Counted from the stretch's first letter, positions 45,300 to 58,600 are shown. The stretch is DNA of 64,000 nucleotides from Acheta domesticus (GCA_031308135.1 JAHLJT010008756.1:104497271-104561270), one strand, 5' to 3'. A program made the numbers and translations. The notes: generated from the letters alone by a model not told the origin.

Positions 45300-46180
45300 A
45301 GATTTACTGATATCTATTGAACACTTTCTGGGAAATATAACTGTGAAAACGATTTAAGTTCTGAATACCCTGGAGCACGGCGGCCCTCGCAGCTCGAGAG
45401 AGCGCCACAGACTAGTACCCCTTGAGCTTATCTGCTCGGAGCGGAGCGCTGCTGGCACAACCGTTCGCGATGGGGGCTCTTAGAGAAGGGCCCCACTAAC
45501 TGTTCACAGACGATGGATATACACATCCAGTTGACTATGGAATTTTGAGAGGTCATAATGATCCGCTTTCTTGCCTGATCCTAGTATCTTCTAAAAACTC
45601 CTTACCAAAAGGATCAAAATATTGTCTCTTGTTCTTCAAAAGTGTAACAAAAAACACATTGCAAAATATTTATTTAAATATGAAGATATTTATTTAAATA
45701 AAGACCCTGGTCCTAATTATCATCCCCTCAAATGCTATGTTGGCAAAAGCTGGTCGATGGTGGTGCTTACGAAGCGGTACAAAATATCACGCAGCAATGG
45801 AGGTTACTAACCTCTCTGTTCTTTAAAATGCGGTTCGCGTGCAATTACACAAATTAAAAGATGAATTAAATTTCATTCAGTTTCGCTCGCCAAAATGAAA
45901 CCTAAACGTCACCGATTCTCAGAATTAGTTGGCGCTGAATTAATTGGCTACACCTAATGATAAAAGCTGGGAGACATTTTTGAGAGAAGGAAGAACACAT
46001 GGGGGGAAAATGTCTGCCGGCAAGCCTAGAAGACGCTGTCGTGGATGACACACGCGTGGGAGTCTCCAGAATTAATTTAACTGGATTCTCGAATATATTA
46101 TGAATAAATTCTGAATAGTTTCTTCGCAATCTAACAGATTCAATTAATACATCAATAATGAAAAATAGTTCCATTACTTA
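45300..46180. other. Possible LINE 5' region, then unassigned sequence
   Basis: 45360-45560 is GC-richer and lies just 5' of the LINE ORF1, so it could be its 5' UTR. 45600-46180 shows no gene; the ORF 45902-46174 is unassigned. Confidence 0.3.
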
Positions 46181-46479
46181 ATTAATACACTATAACTTTT
46201 AAATTTACAAATATATATATAATATAAATGTAATGTATATTTCAATTTATTTTTTAATACGTTAATGGTTTCTTTTAGTTTAAGACAATAAGTGTCAGTC
46301 ATCTTCCAATTTGAATCTCCTTGCCAGATGAACAAAGGGGGACGTACTACGAAAAATATTTGACCGCACTTTTCCCTTTATTTTATACCTGAATAACAAA
46401 AGCATATCGGTGAGGTCTGAAAGTCAGAGAAAAGTTAATGTCGACAATATTGTTACAGGGTATAATACCATGAGGCGTA

Positions 46480-47900
46480 TGTGAATGACCCAGTAAATTA
46501 TTTTTTTAATTCTTAAAATTTGTTTATAGTGGTATTTGATACGTTTGATGAATTGAGCATGCATGTAGCATTGAAGATCTGATATTTGATTTGCATAGAG
46601 ATGGGGAGTTGGCCAGTGTATTTCTGTTTGTTATTGATTTTAACTGTATTATTTTTATTTTCGTTTGAAGTATTTTAAATTCAGTGGGTTGCTACCAGCT
46701 TAGTACTAATTTCTAGGTTCAATTATAGTGATATTGAATTGATTAATTATGGCTCATTTATGGAATAGAATCATCGTTGATCTATATTGATGCGTGAGAT
46801 GTGTTCGTTCTCAGGGTAAGGTCATCTTTTTCAATAGATATGAATTGGTTTAATTTAATTCTGTGTCGTCTGCAAACTGAGCGATGTTTTCTTCGCTGGA
46901 AGCGGTTAGATCTGCTGTGTATAAGTTAACTAGGGATAACGGTGATCATCACGGAAGGCAGGCGTTAATAGTGAGAGAATTTTATTGATGTTTATCTTCT
47001 TTTGTTGAAAAAAGATGTGTGATGAAACTATGTATCCATGTTTTTAAAACTGTGTATCCATGTATTATACATATTGTGTATTAAATACCCGAGACAGATC
47101 CTATAAAAATTTTGTGATATATCCAGGAAGTCTGCATATCGATGTTTTTGGATGTGTGGGTATACTTACTCTCAGTTGACGTAGACAGGTGTTCAATAAA
47201 TACAAATTGATGTGTATAATATTTATATTTGATAGTTTCTAAATTTTGTAGCATGCTTTTCCCTAATCTTGGTTAAAGCTGCTAGCAGGCATATTGGCTT
47301 ACAGATCTCTGCATTTGGTGATTTTAATTAGTTTTCAAATTAATAGAATAATTGAACATTTACGTAATTGAGGAAAGTAATTTTAGTTTTTAGTATTGTG
47401 TTCAATGTATTATTTAGTTGAGCTGTGGCAGATGATGGAAAGTTTCTAAAAATTAAATTGTCGATTTTTTCTTGTCCGGGAACTCTTTCGCTAGGTAACC
47501 TTTTCATTAAGGTCCATATTTCATGGGGTAATAAAACGAAGTTTTGCTGTGTTAGGTAAGGGTTGCATTAATTATTTATTTAGTGTGATGGTTTTCGGTA
47601 TAGGAACGGTTTCATATGGCGTGAAAGTTTCAAAAAAGGGTGTTGCTAGTTCTGTGGAGTTACTTTCTCAATTTGAATATTTTCAATTGAATATTTTCCT
47701 TACTTGTCGTAGATTTTAAGCTGAAAGTGGAATTTAGATCTTTCAGATTCAGTTTATTTCTAATACGCTTTCTATATTTTTCTCTCATTATACGTAGAAT
47801 ATTCTTAAAATTCTGACTTCAGAATATGGAGCTGTTATCTATATTTTTTTTAGTTTATTCTGTCAAAATAAATTCTGTGCTTATGAGTTTCTGCAATTGT
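46480..47900 (-). mobile_element. Second jockey-like LINE relic, RT part
   Basis: Minus strand. The clearest motif is NIAQFADDTEL (about 46891-46859), the RT catalytic YADD-type box, preceded by an IYTADLTASSEE-like segment as in jockey RTs. Upstream pieces such as ICKPICLLAA and REKYRKRIRNKLNLKDLNST fit the region between endonuclease and RT. Stops and frameshifts abound. It is separate from 42245-45296, which ends just before this motif. Confidence 0.55.
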
Positions 47901-47997
47901 TGAAAGTATATTTTAACTCTTTTCCCGAATTGATGTAGTAATTTCTTATTGCACCGACTTTCAAAGGTATTCGCCTCAAAAAATTTAAAATATTCCA

Positions 47998-48001
<4 letters not shown>

Positions 48002-48048
<47 letters not shown>
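48002..48048. repeat. (TA)n microsatellite
   Basis: About 23 uninterrupted TA units. Confidence 0.9.
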
Positions 48049-48050
<2 letters not shown>

Positions 48051-48129
48051 AATATTTTGTAATAGGGAGGTAATATTGAAACGAATTGTTTGATTGTCAA
48101 TAGCTGCTCTCCTCAAGAGCTCATCTCAT

Positions 48130-49120
48130 CGCCCACCTCAAGTATTGAGGGAGCGAAGCGCGTGTCCCGCGCCCACCCACGCACAGCTCCTCCGCGGCTC
48201 AGCGCCTTCGCTCGGGCGCGGCCCACGACCCCGTTCCCGCCGCCGCCCTCCGCGCCGCCAACGATTCCCAACTTTCCGAATCGCGCTTCCCGCCCTCCGC
48301 CCGCGCGTCCGCCGTCGCACAGCGCGACCGTCGCGTTACGTAAATTGCCCTGCGCGCCCGCGTCCCCGCAGGTAATTACGTAACGGGCAGGTGGGCGGTG
48401 GCGGCGGTGGGCGGGGCGAGGGCGGGGGCGGCGGGCTCAATTCCCGTGATGGCGGGGTTTCGCGGCCAATTCATCGCGGCGGAAGGCTTCAATAAGCACG
48501 TGAAGAAACGCAACGAGCCGTTGTGCCACTATCATTATTGCTTTGTTTCGCCCCACGAGGAAGGTCCGCGAGCGGCGGCGCTGGCTTCCGTTCCGGGACC
48601 CGCGCCGCCGCCCCCGCCTCGTCCGCGCCCCCGCCCCCGCCGCCGCCGTCGCACCCCGTTGTTAGGCCGGCGAACGCCTCTCGGCCGCTCCGCCGTCCCC
48701 AACCCCCCACCGCCACCGCCGCCGCCGCCGCGGCTTTGTCCCGCACGTAACGACGGCCCGCGTGTGGGAAATGATAAAATAGGGATATTTCCCGTTGTTT
48801 CAAGGCCCCCGTCGCCCGGACGTGTTTTCCCCGTATTTTTCGCGTCATTTTGCAAGACGATGCGCGTTTGTCATCCGCGGCATTGTTGCGGAGCTTTGTG
48901 CGGCCAGACAAAAGCGCGCTGCAGCCGCAGCGGTGGCGGTGGTGGTGGCGGCGGCGGCGGGGGTGGCGGTGGCACGGGCAACACAGCGACGCATTGAGTC
49001 CGCACAGCCTTCCTCGGTGGTGGCCACTGGGTTGTGCGCCCCTCCCCTTCCTCCAACCCCTCTGCAGCCGTGCCACCCCTGCGCCCCATTGCGGCCTCGT
49101 CCGGCGTCGATCTAAGACTA
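48130..49120. promoter_or_regulatory. CpG island, about 1 kb, with triplet runs
   Basis: CpG-dense throughout, with CCGCCGCC near 48630-48650 and 48710-48732 and GGTGGCGGCGGC near 48930-48972. ORFs of 60-215 codons overlap on both strands and rise from composition and triplets. No known protein segment or exon boundary was identified. Confidence 0.5.
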
Positions 49121-51820
49121 TTACGTTTCTTCTCACTCCCCTGCACCCTGAGTTCGGGAGCTGGTGGCGTCATCGGATGTGAGCGAAACACATTGTTACT
49201 GGAACGAAGGGACAATACAGCCACGCGGAGATGATGGATTATCCGATGTGTTGTATTACGCCTTTGTGGAGCGCGAGTCATTACGTTGCTTCGGAGTTCG
49301 ATACCTGTCGGTGTCATTCAGCGTCTGACATTCACGAGCTGAATGTTTGTACGGAATAACATGGCGATTTATGATTTGCATGTTCATAACGTATCAATGC
49401 CTTTGTTGTCTCGTTTCACGAACTTGAAAGAATTTGAAAAAAAAAAAAATATTCGGAGGAAACAATGGATGAAATTCTTTGGGGAGGAAACTCCTAATTC
49501 ACCGTATTGTGGCATTGAAAGTTGTTTAGATGAGGCAATCCTCTATATATTCAGAAACGGCATATTTTTTGTAAACTACCAATAAATGAAAATAGTAGAT
49601 CTTCAAACGACAATTGGAAACGTTTTCTGTAAGAAACAATTCCAAGCTTCTTTGTGGAGAGAGAAAGAGTCTAAATGAACACAAATCCCACGCATTGACA
49701 GATGTCACGTGACATTTGAGGTAATCAATAATTAATGGACTAAAGTGATTAAGACATGTACCTTTGTTCAAATGCATATTTTTCATTGTTCTTGAAACTT
49801 GTTTGCAATTATCTTTCGGGTTTTCTCTTCATTCATTGCCAAACAAACGTCTCAATTTATAGGCACCTTTTGGGGGAGGAACAAAAGAATTTTAAATAAA
49901 CGCGGTCCTGCTGGTATTGTTCTGCTAGAGTACACGTCGTTTACTGGGGTGTGGGATACACATCTGTTCATTTGAATAGCTATAATTATCATTGTAATGA
50001 ATTCATTGGAGGCCTAAGTGTCGATAAATATAATTTAATGTTTGTTAATATCAATCAACTTTTAGTTCATCAGTATGATTGTATTTTTATTTATTTCTTA
50101 AAAAGTTATTTTATTGCCACGGTTGAAAAACAATATGAATTGGAAGAATTCAATAGGTGTTGCCTTAGATCATAAATTTGTCACAATCAGATGTAAATTT
50201 GTCACAATTATTATCTAAAATTCTTATTAAAATCTATTAGCGCTCCCATCACAAGATCACTGCTTCCACTTTGACAGAAATATTCAACATATATGTTATT
50301 ATTGTCACGATTATTTTAGTTATTACAATACTGTCTTTCTTAAAAGTAAAAGAGATTAGAAAAGTTATATTAGTGCTGTGCAACGTCAAATGTTAGTAAA
50401 GTAAGTAAGTGTTACGCAAATTCCAACATTGTCTGTGAATTATTCTTTTCTCTTTAAAAAATTATTTATTCTTATCTTTTTTGATCTCGCATGTGTAGGA
50501 ATGTAGACCCTTTTCACTACAGCATTAAATTTGTGTGATCTTGTTTCTGAACATAAAAATAGTAATGTATAATCAAATAATAAATAATTAATTCGGGCAT
50601 ATTATGTTCTGTTTACTGGCAGTGAAGGAGTTGGTTGTAAAAAATGGCAATTTACAATAGCCAATATTTCCCGTGATATGAAGCAACTATAGGGAAAAGA
50701 TAGAAACACTTGGTAAATGTAAACAATCATGAAAGTAGTCATGCGCAGTCCATCTCCGCATTTCGCCCTGAGGAAGACCGCAGATGACGCTGCATGTCGG
50801 CTGAAACATTTAGAACGCTGCTTAGGACACGGCTTCTTCCGGACAGCCAAGCGGATATTGACTCCAGCCGTGGAAGCCTAAGTTTTAAATTTAAAAGCGA
50901 TTTTCTTTAAAGCAAATAAATTTCAATGGACTCAGAAATGTTAGAAATCCAGAAGGTAAAAACATTGCCAATGGAATCGTGGTAAAATTCGTTTCCAGGA
51001 TCCTCTCTTCCTATGAAAATCTCAATCCAGAAGGCAATAAATCTTCGAACTTGGTCCGGTTTCGAACACTAAATTACAGTTTGAGTGCAGCACAGGGGAA
51101 AATATTTCAGTGAAACTTGGTCGTTTTCATCGACGCACATCAAGGCAGTAATGTCAGTGCCGTGTGTACAGCAGGAGGACGCGTGAGCGTGCACGTAACG
51201 CGTTGCCATTAGGAGTAGCGTCACCGCTACACGCAGTCAATTCAATCTCGATAACAATTTTACAGTTGTGCACACAACAGTGATGTATTGACGTGTGCCG
51301 GCGCGTTGTTTTACAAGCAAACAAATGGAGTTCACAGGGACAACAGTGGCAGGAATTCGAACGCAAATTCATATGTACGAGCAAATGGCATACGTCGCGG
51401 AGATCATGCATGCATCCACATAGGGACTACAGTTTATGTTGTAAAATATTCAAAATGATAAATAACGCTCTTCAGCAAGTAATTTGACGCGCAAAATTGC
51501 AAAGAGTATTACTCAAAAACTTAATTTTGTTCCGCTGGAAGAAATTGTGATGGAAAATATTCCACCGACAAGTGCTGTATGTAGAATATAGGATACTTTA
51601 TGTTCATTTCTCTTCATTGTTATGCCTTATAAAAGTTGTGATAAAATGTGTAACGTTCCAAAGAGCTCCTTATGTGATTCCTTTCATTTCTTCAGATTAA
51701 CCACAGAAACTACGTTATTATTACGACACAAGCACAAGTGAGTCGAATATCAGGATAGGGTTAAAAGGTATCTCACAACACTTACTTTTTACAACGTTCG
51801 TCCGTTCACCTGAGCCACTA
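49121..51820. other. AT-rich; possible LINE 3' fragment at 50740-50885
   Basis: At 50740-50885, CCGCATTTCGCCCTGAGGAA and GTCGGCTGAAACATTTAG resemble, from memory only, a LINE-type dispersed repeat common in arthropods. Elsewhere I see nothing; 51150-51480 is GC-richer with short unassigned ORFs. Confidence 0.3.
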
Positions 51821-51823
51821 TTT

Positions 51824-53120
51824 ATTACTTTCCCATTTATACGTACAAATACACGTTTTCGAGTCCCCTGATACCGAAAAAGTGGTTCTTTTCAAAACAT
51901 CCGCCCCTCCGCCTGTCAGTCTGTGAACAACCATTGCGCCTAAGCCATAAGTACGATTTCTTCCAAAATGAATTTTCCCAGGTCGATCTGGTTCCACTCG
52001 AGACACCGCGATTTTAAAAAACTTTCTTCAAAATTTGGGGGTACTTTACATGAAGCCCTCCAGATATTTTCAAATGTTTCTCAAAAACGGCTCCAAATTT
52101 TTTCTTTAAATTCTTGTAAGAATAGAGCAAACAACAGTTATTAAGGTGGTATAGGTCAGATTTTCACGGTTAACTCTGAATTTTCGAAAATTCGAAAAGT
52201 TTGAATTTTTTCGGCCTCTTCCTCCAACTGCAAAATTAAGATAGAGATTTTTCCTTGAAATAAAATTTGTTCTTCATAGTGAGTTCTTTCTGCAAGGTCC
52301 TGTACATTTTTTAAACATTTTAGTAGTTTTCGCGCAATATTGCGTGCAATATGTGCAATTTTTAAAAAATTACAAAAAACAAGATTTTCCCAAAAACAGC
52401 TCCACTTTGTTTTCTTTACACTTTTGGTAAGGATAGTGCATAATGTATTCTATGAGATGACATAAACGCTATATTGCTCTATTGTTTTGCTTTTTTTAAA
52501 ATTACAATAATGTAATTCTTGGACTTGTCTCTCACGTCGTTAATATTTACATTAGCGGTGATTTCTTCATATTATTGTATTTATAAGTGCATGTGCTTTA
52601 AATAATGTCAAGTAAACTTTCTCGAAAACTCAACAGTTCTCTGTGAAAACTAGCTCAAAATACCGCATTTTCAGAAACGCTCAAACGCCATTTTCTCATA
52701 AATGGCTCCAAATTTTTTCTTCAAACTTTTCGAACGGATAGTACTAATTGCACACTTTAATATGACGTAAAGTTCATTTTGGGGTAATTTTTGTTTCTCC
52801 AATAATTACACGAATACAATTTTTTGATAGATTTCTCACACCATTAATATGCACGTTTTCCACGGTATGTAAACACTATTTGTGAGTTAATGGTCTTCAA
52901 ATGATTTGTAATGAAGTTTTTCGAAATCGCAAAATATTCCTGTGAAAAAGAGCTTCAAACTTCGTATTTACAGTAGCGCTTCAACGCCATGTTCTTAAAA
53001 ACGGCTCCAAACTTTTCAAAGTAAATCGCCATTTTGAACGAGGTTTTACTGTTCTTCCATATTCTTAAAATAATATTTCTTTCTACTATTAGGAAACCGA
53101 GAATTGAGAAAAATGTAAAA
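51824..53120 (+). mobile_element. TACTTTCTCGC repeat family, half-element with four ~300-bp subunits
   Basis: The left end, TTACTTTCCCATTTATACGT, matches the inverted right end at 33500. The boxes CCGCCTGTCAGTCTGTGAAC (51907) and GGGGGTACTTTACATGAAGC (about 52037) follow. Subunits start with (A)nGGCTCCAAA-type text near 52089, 52398, 52704 and 53003, a spacing of 309, 306 and 299 bp. There is no ORF. The right limit is uncertain. Confidence 0.6.
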
Positions 53121-53990
53121 AAAAAAATGTAGTTTGAGCGGCGATAGATGGCATCTGGCAAGAGTACGTGTCAAGTCTGAATAGCTAGCAGAGACTAAAA
53201 GAAATAGAAAACTAATACGGGAAAGTCTGAAGCAATCTGTTGCACCACTAGTTAAAAAACTAGTTTTTTACAAAAAATGTTAAGGGTAAGACTAATCATT
53301 AGTTTTTTGCAAATAAAACCTTGGCTTAATTAGGAAACATTTAATTCTTACTTCAGTTATTATTTAATTTTATGAGAAATACTTCTCGTTTATACTCAGT
53401 GTAAAAATTCATTGGTTTGATTACAAGGTCAAGTATGACCTTCCTGATCTCTGATATGTTACTTCAACGATTGCTGGTGTCGTATTATTTTCCATTCCAC
53501 GGCATATGAAGAAAAACTAGGAGTAGATTAAAGTAATTTTGTGAATCATTTCGTCAAAGAAAGTTAATTTGTACTTCACGCTGGATTCGTGGGCACAATA
53601 GAATCATTTTAGAAATCGAGTACTTGACCTGATTTCTTTGCACACTGGAATTTCCCTCTTCCCCTCTCATCTTCCACCTTATTCACTTTGCATTTCTCTC
53701 ACATTATTATCCACGTGCTGATTAGCCCAGCTACACAGCACTCATAAATTTACTATAACTTCTACTCGTGCTTCGGTAAAAAACGCACACTCCTTTTGAC
53801 CAATATCTCCTCACCCTCTGTCACCCCACCTAACTCTCACTCCACAACACTAGATCACCTAATCCCACTGTTTTCTCATTCTTCGTAACCTTCTATAAAT
53901 CTTCTGAGAGACGTGCATACCATAATGCCTAAATTATCACACACGCGTACATATATGCAAGTGCCCCACCCCGCAACATTTCATACCAGT
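53121..53990. other. AT-rich sequence without recognised genes
   Basis: Nothing recognised; 53640-53990 is C/T-rich. Confidence 0.4.
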
Positions 53991-53999
53991 CACCCACCG

Positions 54000-54500
54000 T
54001 CATTCCAGTCGGCCACACCCTCTCACCGCCTGGTGCCTCGACGCGTCCGCGGGGCTTGGCCGGGGCGCGCTACGACCGCGGCTGGACTCGCCACCACTCC
54101 GCGCCACGCCGCGCCACGCAGCGCCGCGCGCCTTGCGACCCGAGTGAAGGGAGACACCATCAAATTGAAGGCTGCTCCGAAAGAGCGGGAATTATTGTTA
54201 ATTAGCGCTACCGTGTGGGGCGCCGCGCCGCGCCCGCCGCCTGTTTCGCCTCTTGTGCCTTCGCTGCCGCAACCGCCGCCGCCGCCGCCGCCGCTGCCGT
54301 CGCTGCTGCGCCGCCCCCGGCCGGCCGCGGCCGCGGTTGCGCGCGCCGCCAGTGTTTTGTTCAGCGACGGCGGTTTCCTGCCTTTTGTAGAGCGCCTTTG
54401 TGGCGCGCGGGCGATCGCGAGGGCCTGCTCCGTTGCCGCCGCGGTCCCCGCCGGTGGGCCACACTCTTTACACTTACCCACGCCGTCGTCAGCTCCAGAA
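54000..54500. promoter_or_regulatory. CpG island with (GCC)n
   Basis: CpG-dense, with GCC runs at 54268-54296. ORFs of 88-215 codons on both strands cancel each other as evidence. No exon recognised. Confidence 0.45.
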
Positions 54501-55569
54501 TTTTTCACTGCGAGGCCGATATGTGATAATGTGTTTGTAACGAGCTCGTTGTTTTATTGAATGATTTGAATGCTAATTATGATTTTTTTCCTTTGATTGT
54601 TCTGTTCTAAATTATAACATTTTATTCAAATTTCATATGTTCACAGAACCATTTATTGAAACAAAGGTTAGATCGCTCTACACTCAGAAGTTTCTAATAA
54701 TATTTGGGCTTGATTCAAAGCAGTGTATATGTGATGTGTTTCAGTTACAAATAAAGATATTTAGTTCGAAAATGTATCAGGAAAAAGGAAGTAAAGTGTG
54801 TATCAGTATTAAATTTGGTATAACATAATTCTTCTTTGTTCCATGCTGTCCCTGAATTCAGAGGTAGGCAGCCACTTAATAAAACGTGTTCCTGTCGTCT
54901 GCGATGTGATGAATCTCTTCGAAACGAAGACTCGTTCGTGACTAACATTCTGGAATTATAATATTCGTCTCCCACACTTCTTATTCCATTGATCTGTTTT
55001 AACAAAATTCTTTGAAGCTTATAGTTTTTCCGTTGAATCATGATCTACTAGTTTTTAAGCATTCAACAATGCAACATAAAAAGAACAAAAACCGTTTTTA
55101 GTACTAAAACACTAAACTTATTAAATTATTTATATTCAAATGAATAGGCACATATTATAGATTTCTGCGGTGTTATTTTCATCTTTCTGAGCTCTCGTTC
55201 GTGAAAGAGCGTTCTAAATGAAGAATCGTTAGAGAATCGAAAAGTTTTGTTAAATAGAGGTTGCATTTATTATCCATATATACATTATTATTTTGTCAAT
55301 TCTCGTTATTTTCTATCCAGCAGTGCTACCCGAATATAAGACCCCGTTTGTAATTTGGATATAATGTATGAAATACTTCAAATAAACAAAGTGTTTTGTG
55401 ATAAATCTAAAAAATATTTATTAAACTAGTAATATCGAAAATGTATTAAAAAATTTAAAATGAAAATAAGATGTATATTTTAACAAAAAAAAGTAACTAA
55501 AACGACGTTATGGTGATTAAAAATGGGCTCGTAATATGAATTCCTATTACAAAAGAGACAGAGTTGGCC

Positions 55570-55570
<1 letters not shown>
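54501..55570. other. AT-rich sequence without recognised genes
   Basis: The minus-strand ORF 54745-55041 is protein-like (for example GDEYYNSRMLVTNESSFRRD), but I do not recognise it. Confidence 0.35.

Positions 55571-55637
<67 letters not shown>
55571..55637. repeat. (TAA)n microsatellite, 5' border of the second RLE LINE
   Basis: About 22 uninterrupted TAA units directly before the LINE fragment. Confidence 0.9.
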
Positions 55638-56596
55638 TGCAAAGAAGATTATGGAAAACACGCAGAATGACAGGGACACTGAACTTCTGATAGTCCTTAA
55701 CATGAAATGTGAGACACAAAAATGTTAAAGAAATCGTGGAGAGACAAACCACTCCACGGATAATATTTGACACGAATGGACAGGGTACAGATCAATGAAG
55801 ATCAATTATTTATGTGGCTTGAAAGGGGAAGAATGAAGGCAGTATCAGAAGCACTTGTAATAGCTGCCCAAGATCAGGCCTTGAGAACATGACATTACGA
55901 TAAAGCGGTTCTCAAAATTTCCCAAGGTGATAAATATCGCATTTGCCAGGAACACACAGAAACTATTGACCATATTGTCTCAGCTTCACCACCCCTAGCA
56001 AAGACCAAATATTTGAAAAGACACGACAGGGTGTGTAGCTACCTACGCTGGCAGATCTGTACGGCCCTCGAAGTTCCAAACACATGCCCGAAGTGATCCG
56101 AACACTCACCAAAACCGGTGACGTTGGATTGTGTACGATATTGTACGACCAACAAATTCAAACTGATCGCACGATAGCGCCAAACAAACCGGAAATAGTT
56201 ATCCGGGATTTGGAGAACAAATCGTGTTTACTTGTCGATGTTGTTGTACCTTGAGATCAAAAGCGTCGTTACCAAGGAGGCAGAGAAACGTCTTAAATAC
56301 AAAAGTCTGGAAATCGAGATCAACCGAATGTGGGGCGTAAAAGCACAGGTCGTACCGATAGTTATCGATGTGGGATTTGTTCCCTTAATTTGTGTAAGAA
56401 CTTGGCTAAACTCCCAGGTAATTCAAAAGAAGTGCAAGAAATTGTTTTATTTGAACAGCTTACATTTTGCCCAAAGTATTGTAGAGGCACCGACAGTCCC
56501 TAGATCTGCCCCTTAGGTAGCTGGTTGCAACCTGGAGTAGATTTTATTTGATTAGATTTGAGTCGACTTGTAACATCTTTAGTCGTGATGTAATGG
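55638..56596 (+). mobile_element. 5'-truncated LINE with restriction-like endonuclease, plus strand
   Basis: Plus-strand segments read WLERGRMKAVSEALVIAAQD (55816-55875), SQGDKYRICQEHTETIDHIV, then LAKTKYLKRHDRVCSYLRWQ, the cysteine/histidine region after the RT. Next is NKPEIVIRDLENKSCLLVDV (about 56196-56255), the endonuclease core, and after a frameshift KEAEKRLKYKSLEIEINRMW and GVKAQVVPIVID. The tail ends in (TAA)n at 56597. The RT palm is missing. It is a different subfamily from 5469-6860, as the endonuclease tails differ. The RLE clade assignment is from family knowledge. Confidence 0.75.
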
Positions 56597-56627
56597 AATA
56601 ATAATAATATTAATAATAATAATAATA
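56597..56627. repeat. (TAA)n tail of the second RLE LINE
   Basis: About ten TAA units with one interruption, in the same phase orientation as the tract at 55571. Confidence 0.9.
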
Positions 56628-56960
56628 TCATTGCTTGCTTTTGCGATTTTTGTTAATGGGTTTCGTGCTCTGAGGGAAAATAAATAATTCGTTCACGTGC
56701 CAATTTGAAGCATTTCATACACAGTCGCCATTGGTTCACCATGTTTCCTTGGTCCTTCTTAGTTCTTCCTTTGATCCTCCAAACCCTCTAGTTGACTCAG
56801 AATAGTATTCTCTACTAGTTGCGTGGGAGTGTATGGTGCGTCACTTACAGGCTCTCATTTTAAGAAGCGGTCTCACATTCCGGGACATGACCCTACTATA
56901 CTTTAATGCTGGTTTCAATTTCAACTAGTAGTGCTTCATCAGAACAACGTACTTTCCTGC
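56628..56960. other. No recognised feature
   Basis: Spacer between the LINE tail and the next dispersed repeat. Confidence 0.4.
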
Positions 56961-58073
56961 ATTATTTCTAAATTTGCCATTTTCAAAATTCAGATAGTTC
57001 AAAAAACGAATAAGAGACTTGCACCATTCATTTAAGCATTCCTTCTTATATATGCAGAAATAAATTGAACCAAATATTTGGAGCGGTTTTTGAGAAAATA
57101 TTTTGTTGAAATTGAATTATTTTAAGGAAATTACAAGAAAACTACTCGTTTTATCAAATAATTGCGCATGACCTTTTTTAAAGAACTAATTTTTAGAATA
57201 ATTTTGTGTTAGGTAGAAACTTTTTTGGGTAGTTTTGAATTGTTGATGTTTTTCAATTACCGAAAATAGTTTGCCGGAAATGAGACTAGTACCAATTGTT
57301 TACCATCTTTTGATACATGGGAAGAGAAAACTTAAAGGCAAAATTCGAAACCGTTTTTGAGAAAAAATGTATAAGAAAATAACTGCATGTATTTCACGCA
57401 AAATTACGCAAAAACTACTAATATTTTCGAAAAAGTGTACATGACTTTATTTCAAGACCTATTTTTAAAGAACATTGTCTAATCCAGGAAATAATCTCTT
57501 TATTCAAAATTGTAGTAGTAGAAAGACGCCAAAGAAATTGAACTTTTGTAATTTTGAAAACATGAGGCATTTCAACGAAAATAAGAACTGCACCATTATC
57601 TTAAGCGAACTTCATGCTATCAAATGACAAAGTAAATAAAAAATTGGGATTTATTTTTGAGAAAATTTCGAAAGTGTTTTTGAGTCTTCATGTAAAGTAA
57701 CTCCAAAAATAAAAATATTCGTTTCAAACTCAGGGGGCCTCTAGTTTATTTAAATATATCGAGAAATATCAATTTTAGAGAAAATAGGTTGAAAGGTTTA
57801 AGTATTGACCGCAAACGGACGGACAGATAGACGGACATAAAAAAGTTTTGCCGTCAATCGCTTTTTCGGTATCAAGGATCCAAAATCCCGGATTTCTGTC
57901 TACACAGCATTCTAGAGGAAGTAATTTACTAAGTACTACTTTGTCGGAAGAAGATTTATCTCTTTTTCGTACCCAGGTCCCTGCAATGAAAAAATGTGCC
58001 GTGCCGAAAACTCGCCGTTTTCCGGCACACGATTACGATACTTTCTCTTCTTACGGTGTTAGGGTGAGAAAGT
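56960..58073 (-). mobile_element. TACTTTCTCGC repeat family, half-element copy
   Basis: The right end, GGGTGAGAAAGTAAAAA (58057-58073), is the inverted family terminus. The box GACGGACAGATAGACGGAC lies at about 57817-57835 and the inverted GTACTTTACATGAAG-type box near 57690. Subunit starts with TTTTTGAGAAAA text recur near 57085, 57353 and 57650. No ORF. Confidence 0.55.
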
Positions 58074-58600
58074 AAAAATCTTAATATTTTATTGAGGGAA
58101 TTTTTTGCAGTGTTTTGAAAACATTTTTGTAATTGAAGTGATGTAATAATATAGATTTATATTGCGTTTGTGCAGTTTCAATAATTGTAATTGAAAGAGA
58201 GTAACTCTTAAGATGTAGCCATTATAAATTAGCCACTAAAGGTAATTTCACACCTCGTATAAGGAAAGACACTTGTCACGCTAATTGTTCACTAATAATA
58301 TCTGGTGTTTCGTGTATTTCTGAAGTATCCGTTCTACCAGAATAATCAAATTATTGTTCATTGTTTACATCCATAATTTATTAAAGAAATATTTGGTTTG
58401 CCATGTATGTAATTTACTTCATGTCATACTTTGATGAAGATAGTATTATGAATCGGACATTTTGAAAGGGAAATAAGTCCATTTTTTTCGTAAAAAGAAT
58501 TAAGATATACATTTTCTTAGCTATTCTTCAAGTTACAGATCAGTGTAAAAATGAAACTTGTTCAATCTTAAGTGATCTATTGTGAACTACACATTCGCTT
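58074..58600. other. AT-rich, no recognised feature
   Basis: Spacer between the family copy and the possible coding relic; nothing recognised. Confidence 0.4.

Noticed and set aside
48398..49317. 199- and 215-codon ORFs on opposite strands
   Set aside because: Same compositional artefact; no recognisable protein segment.
55480..55773. Minus-strand ORF with a run of 22 tyrosines
   Set aside because: The run is the (TAA)n tract read on the other strand.
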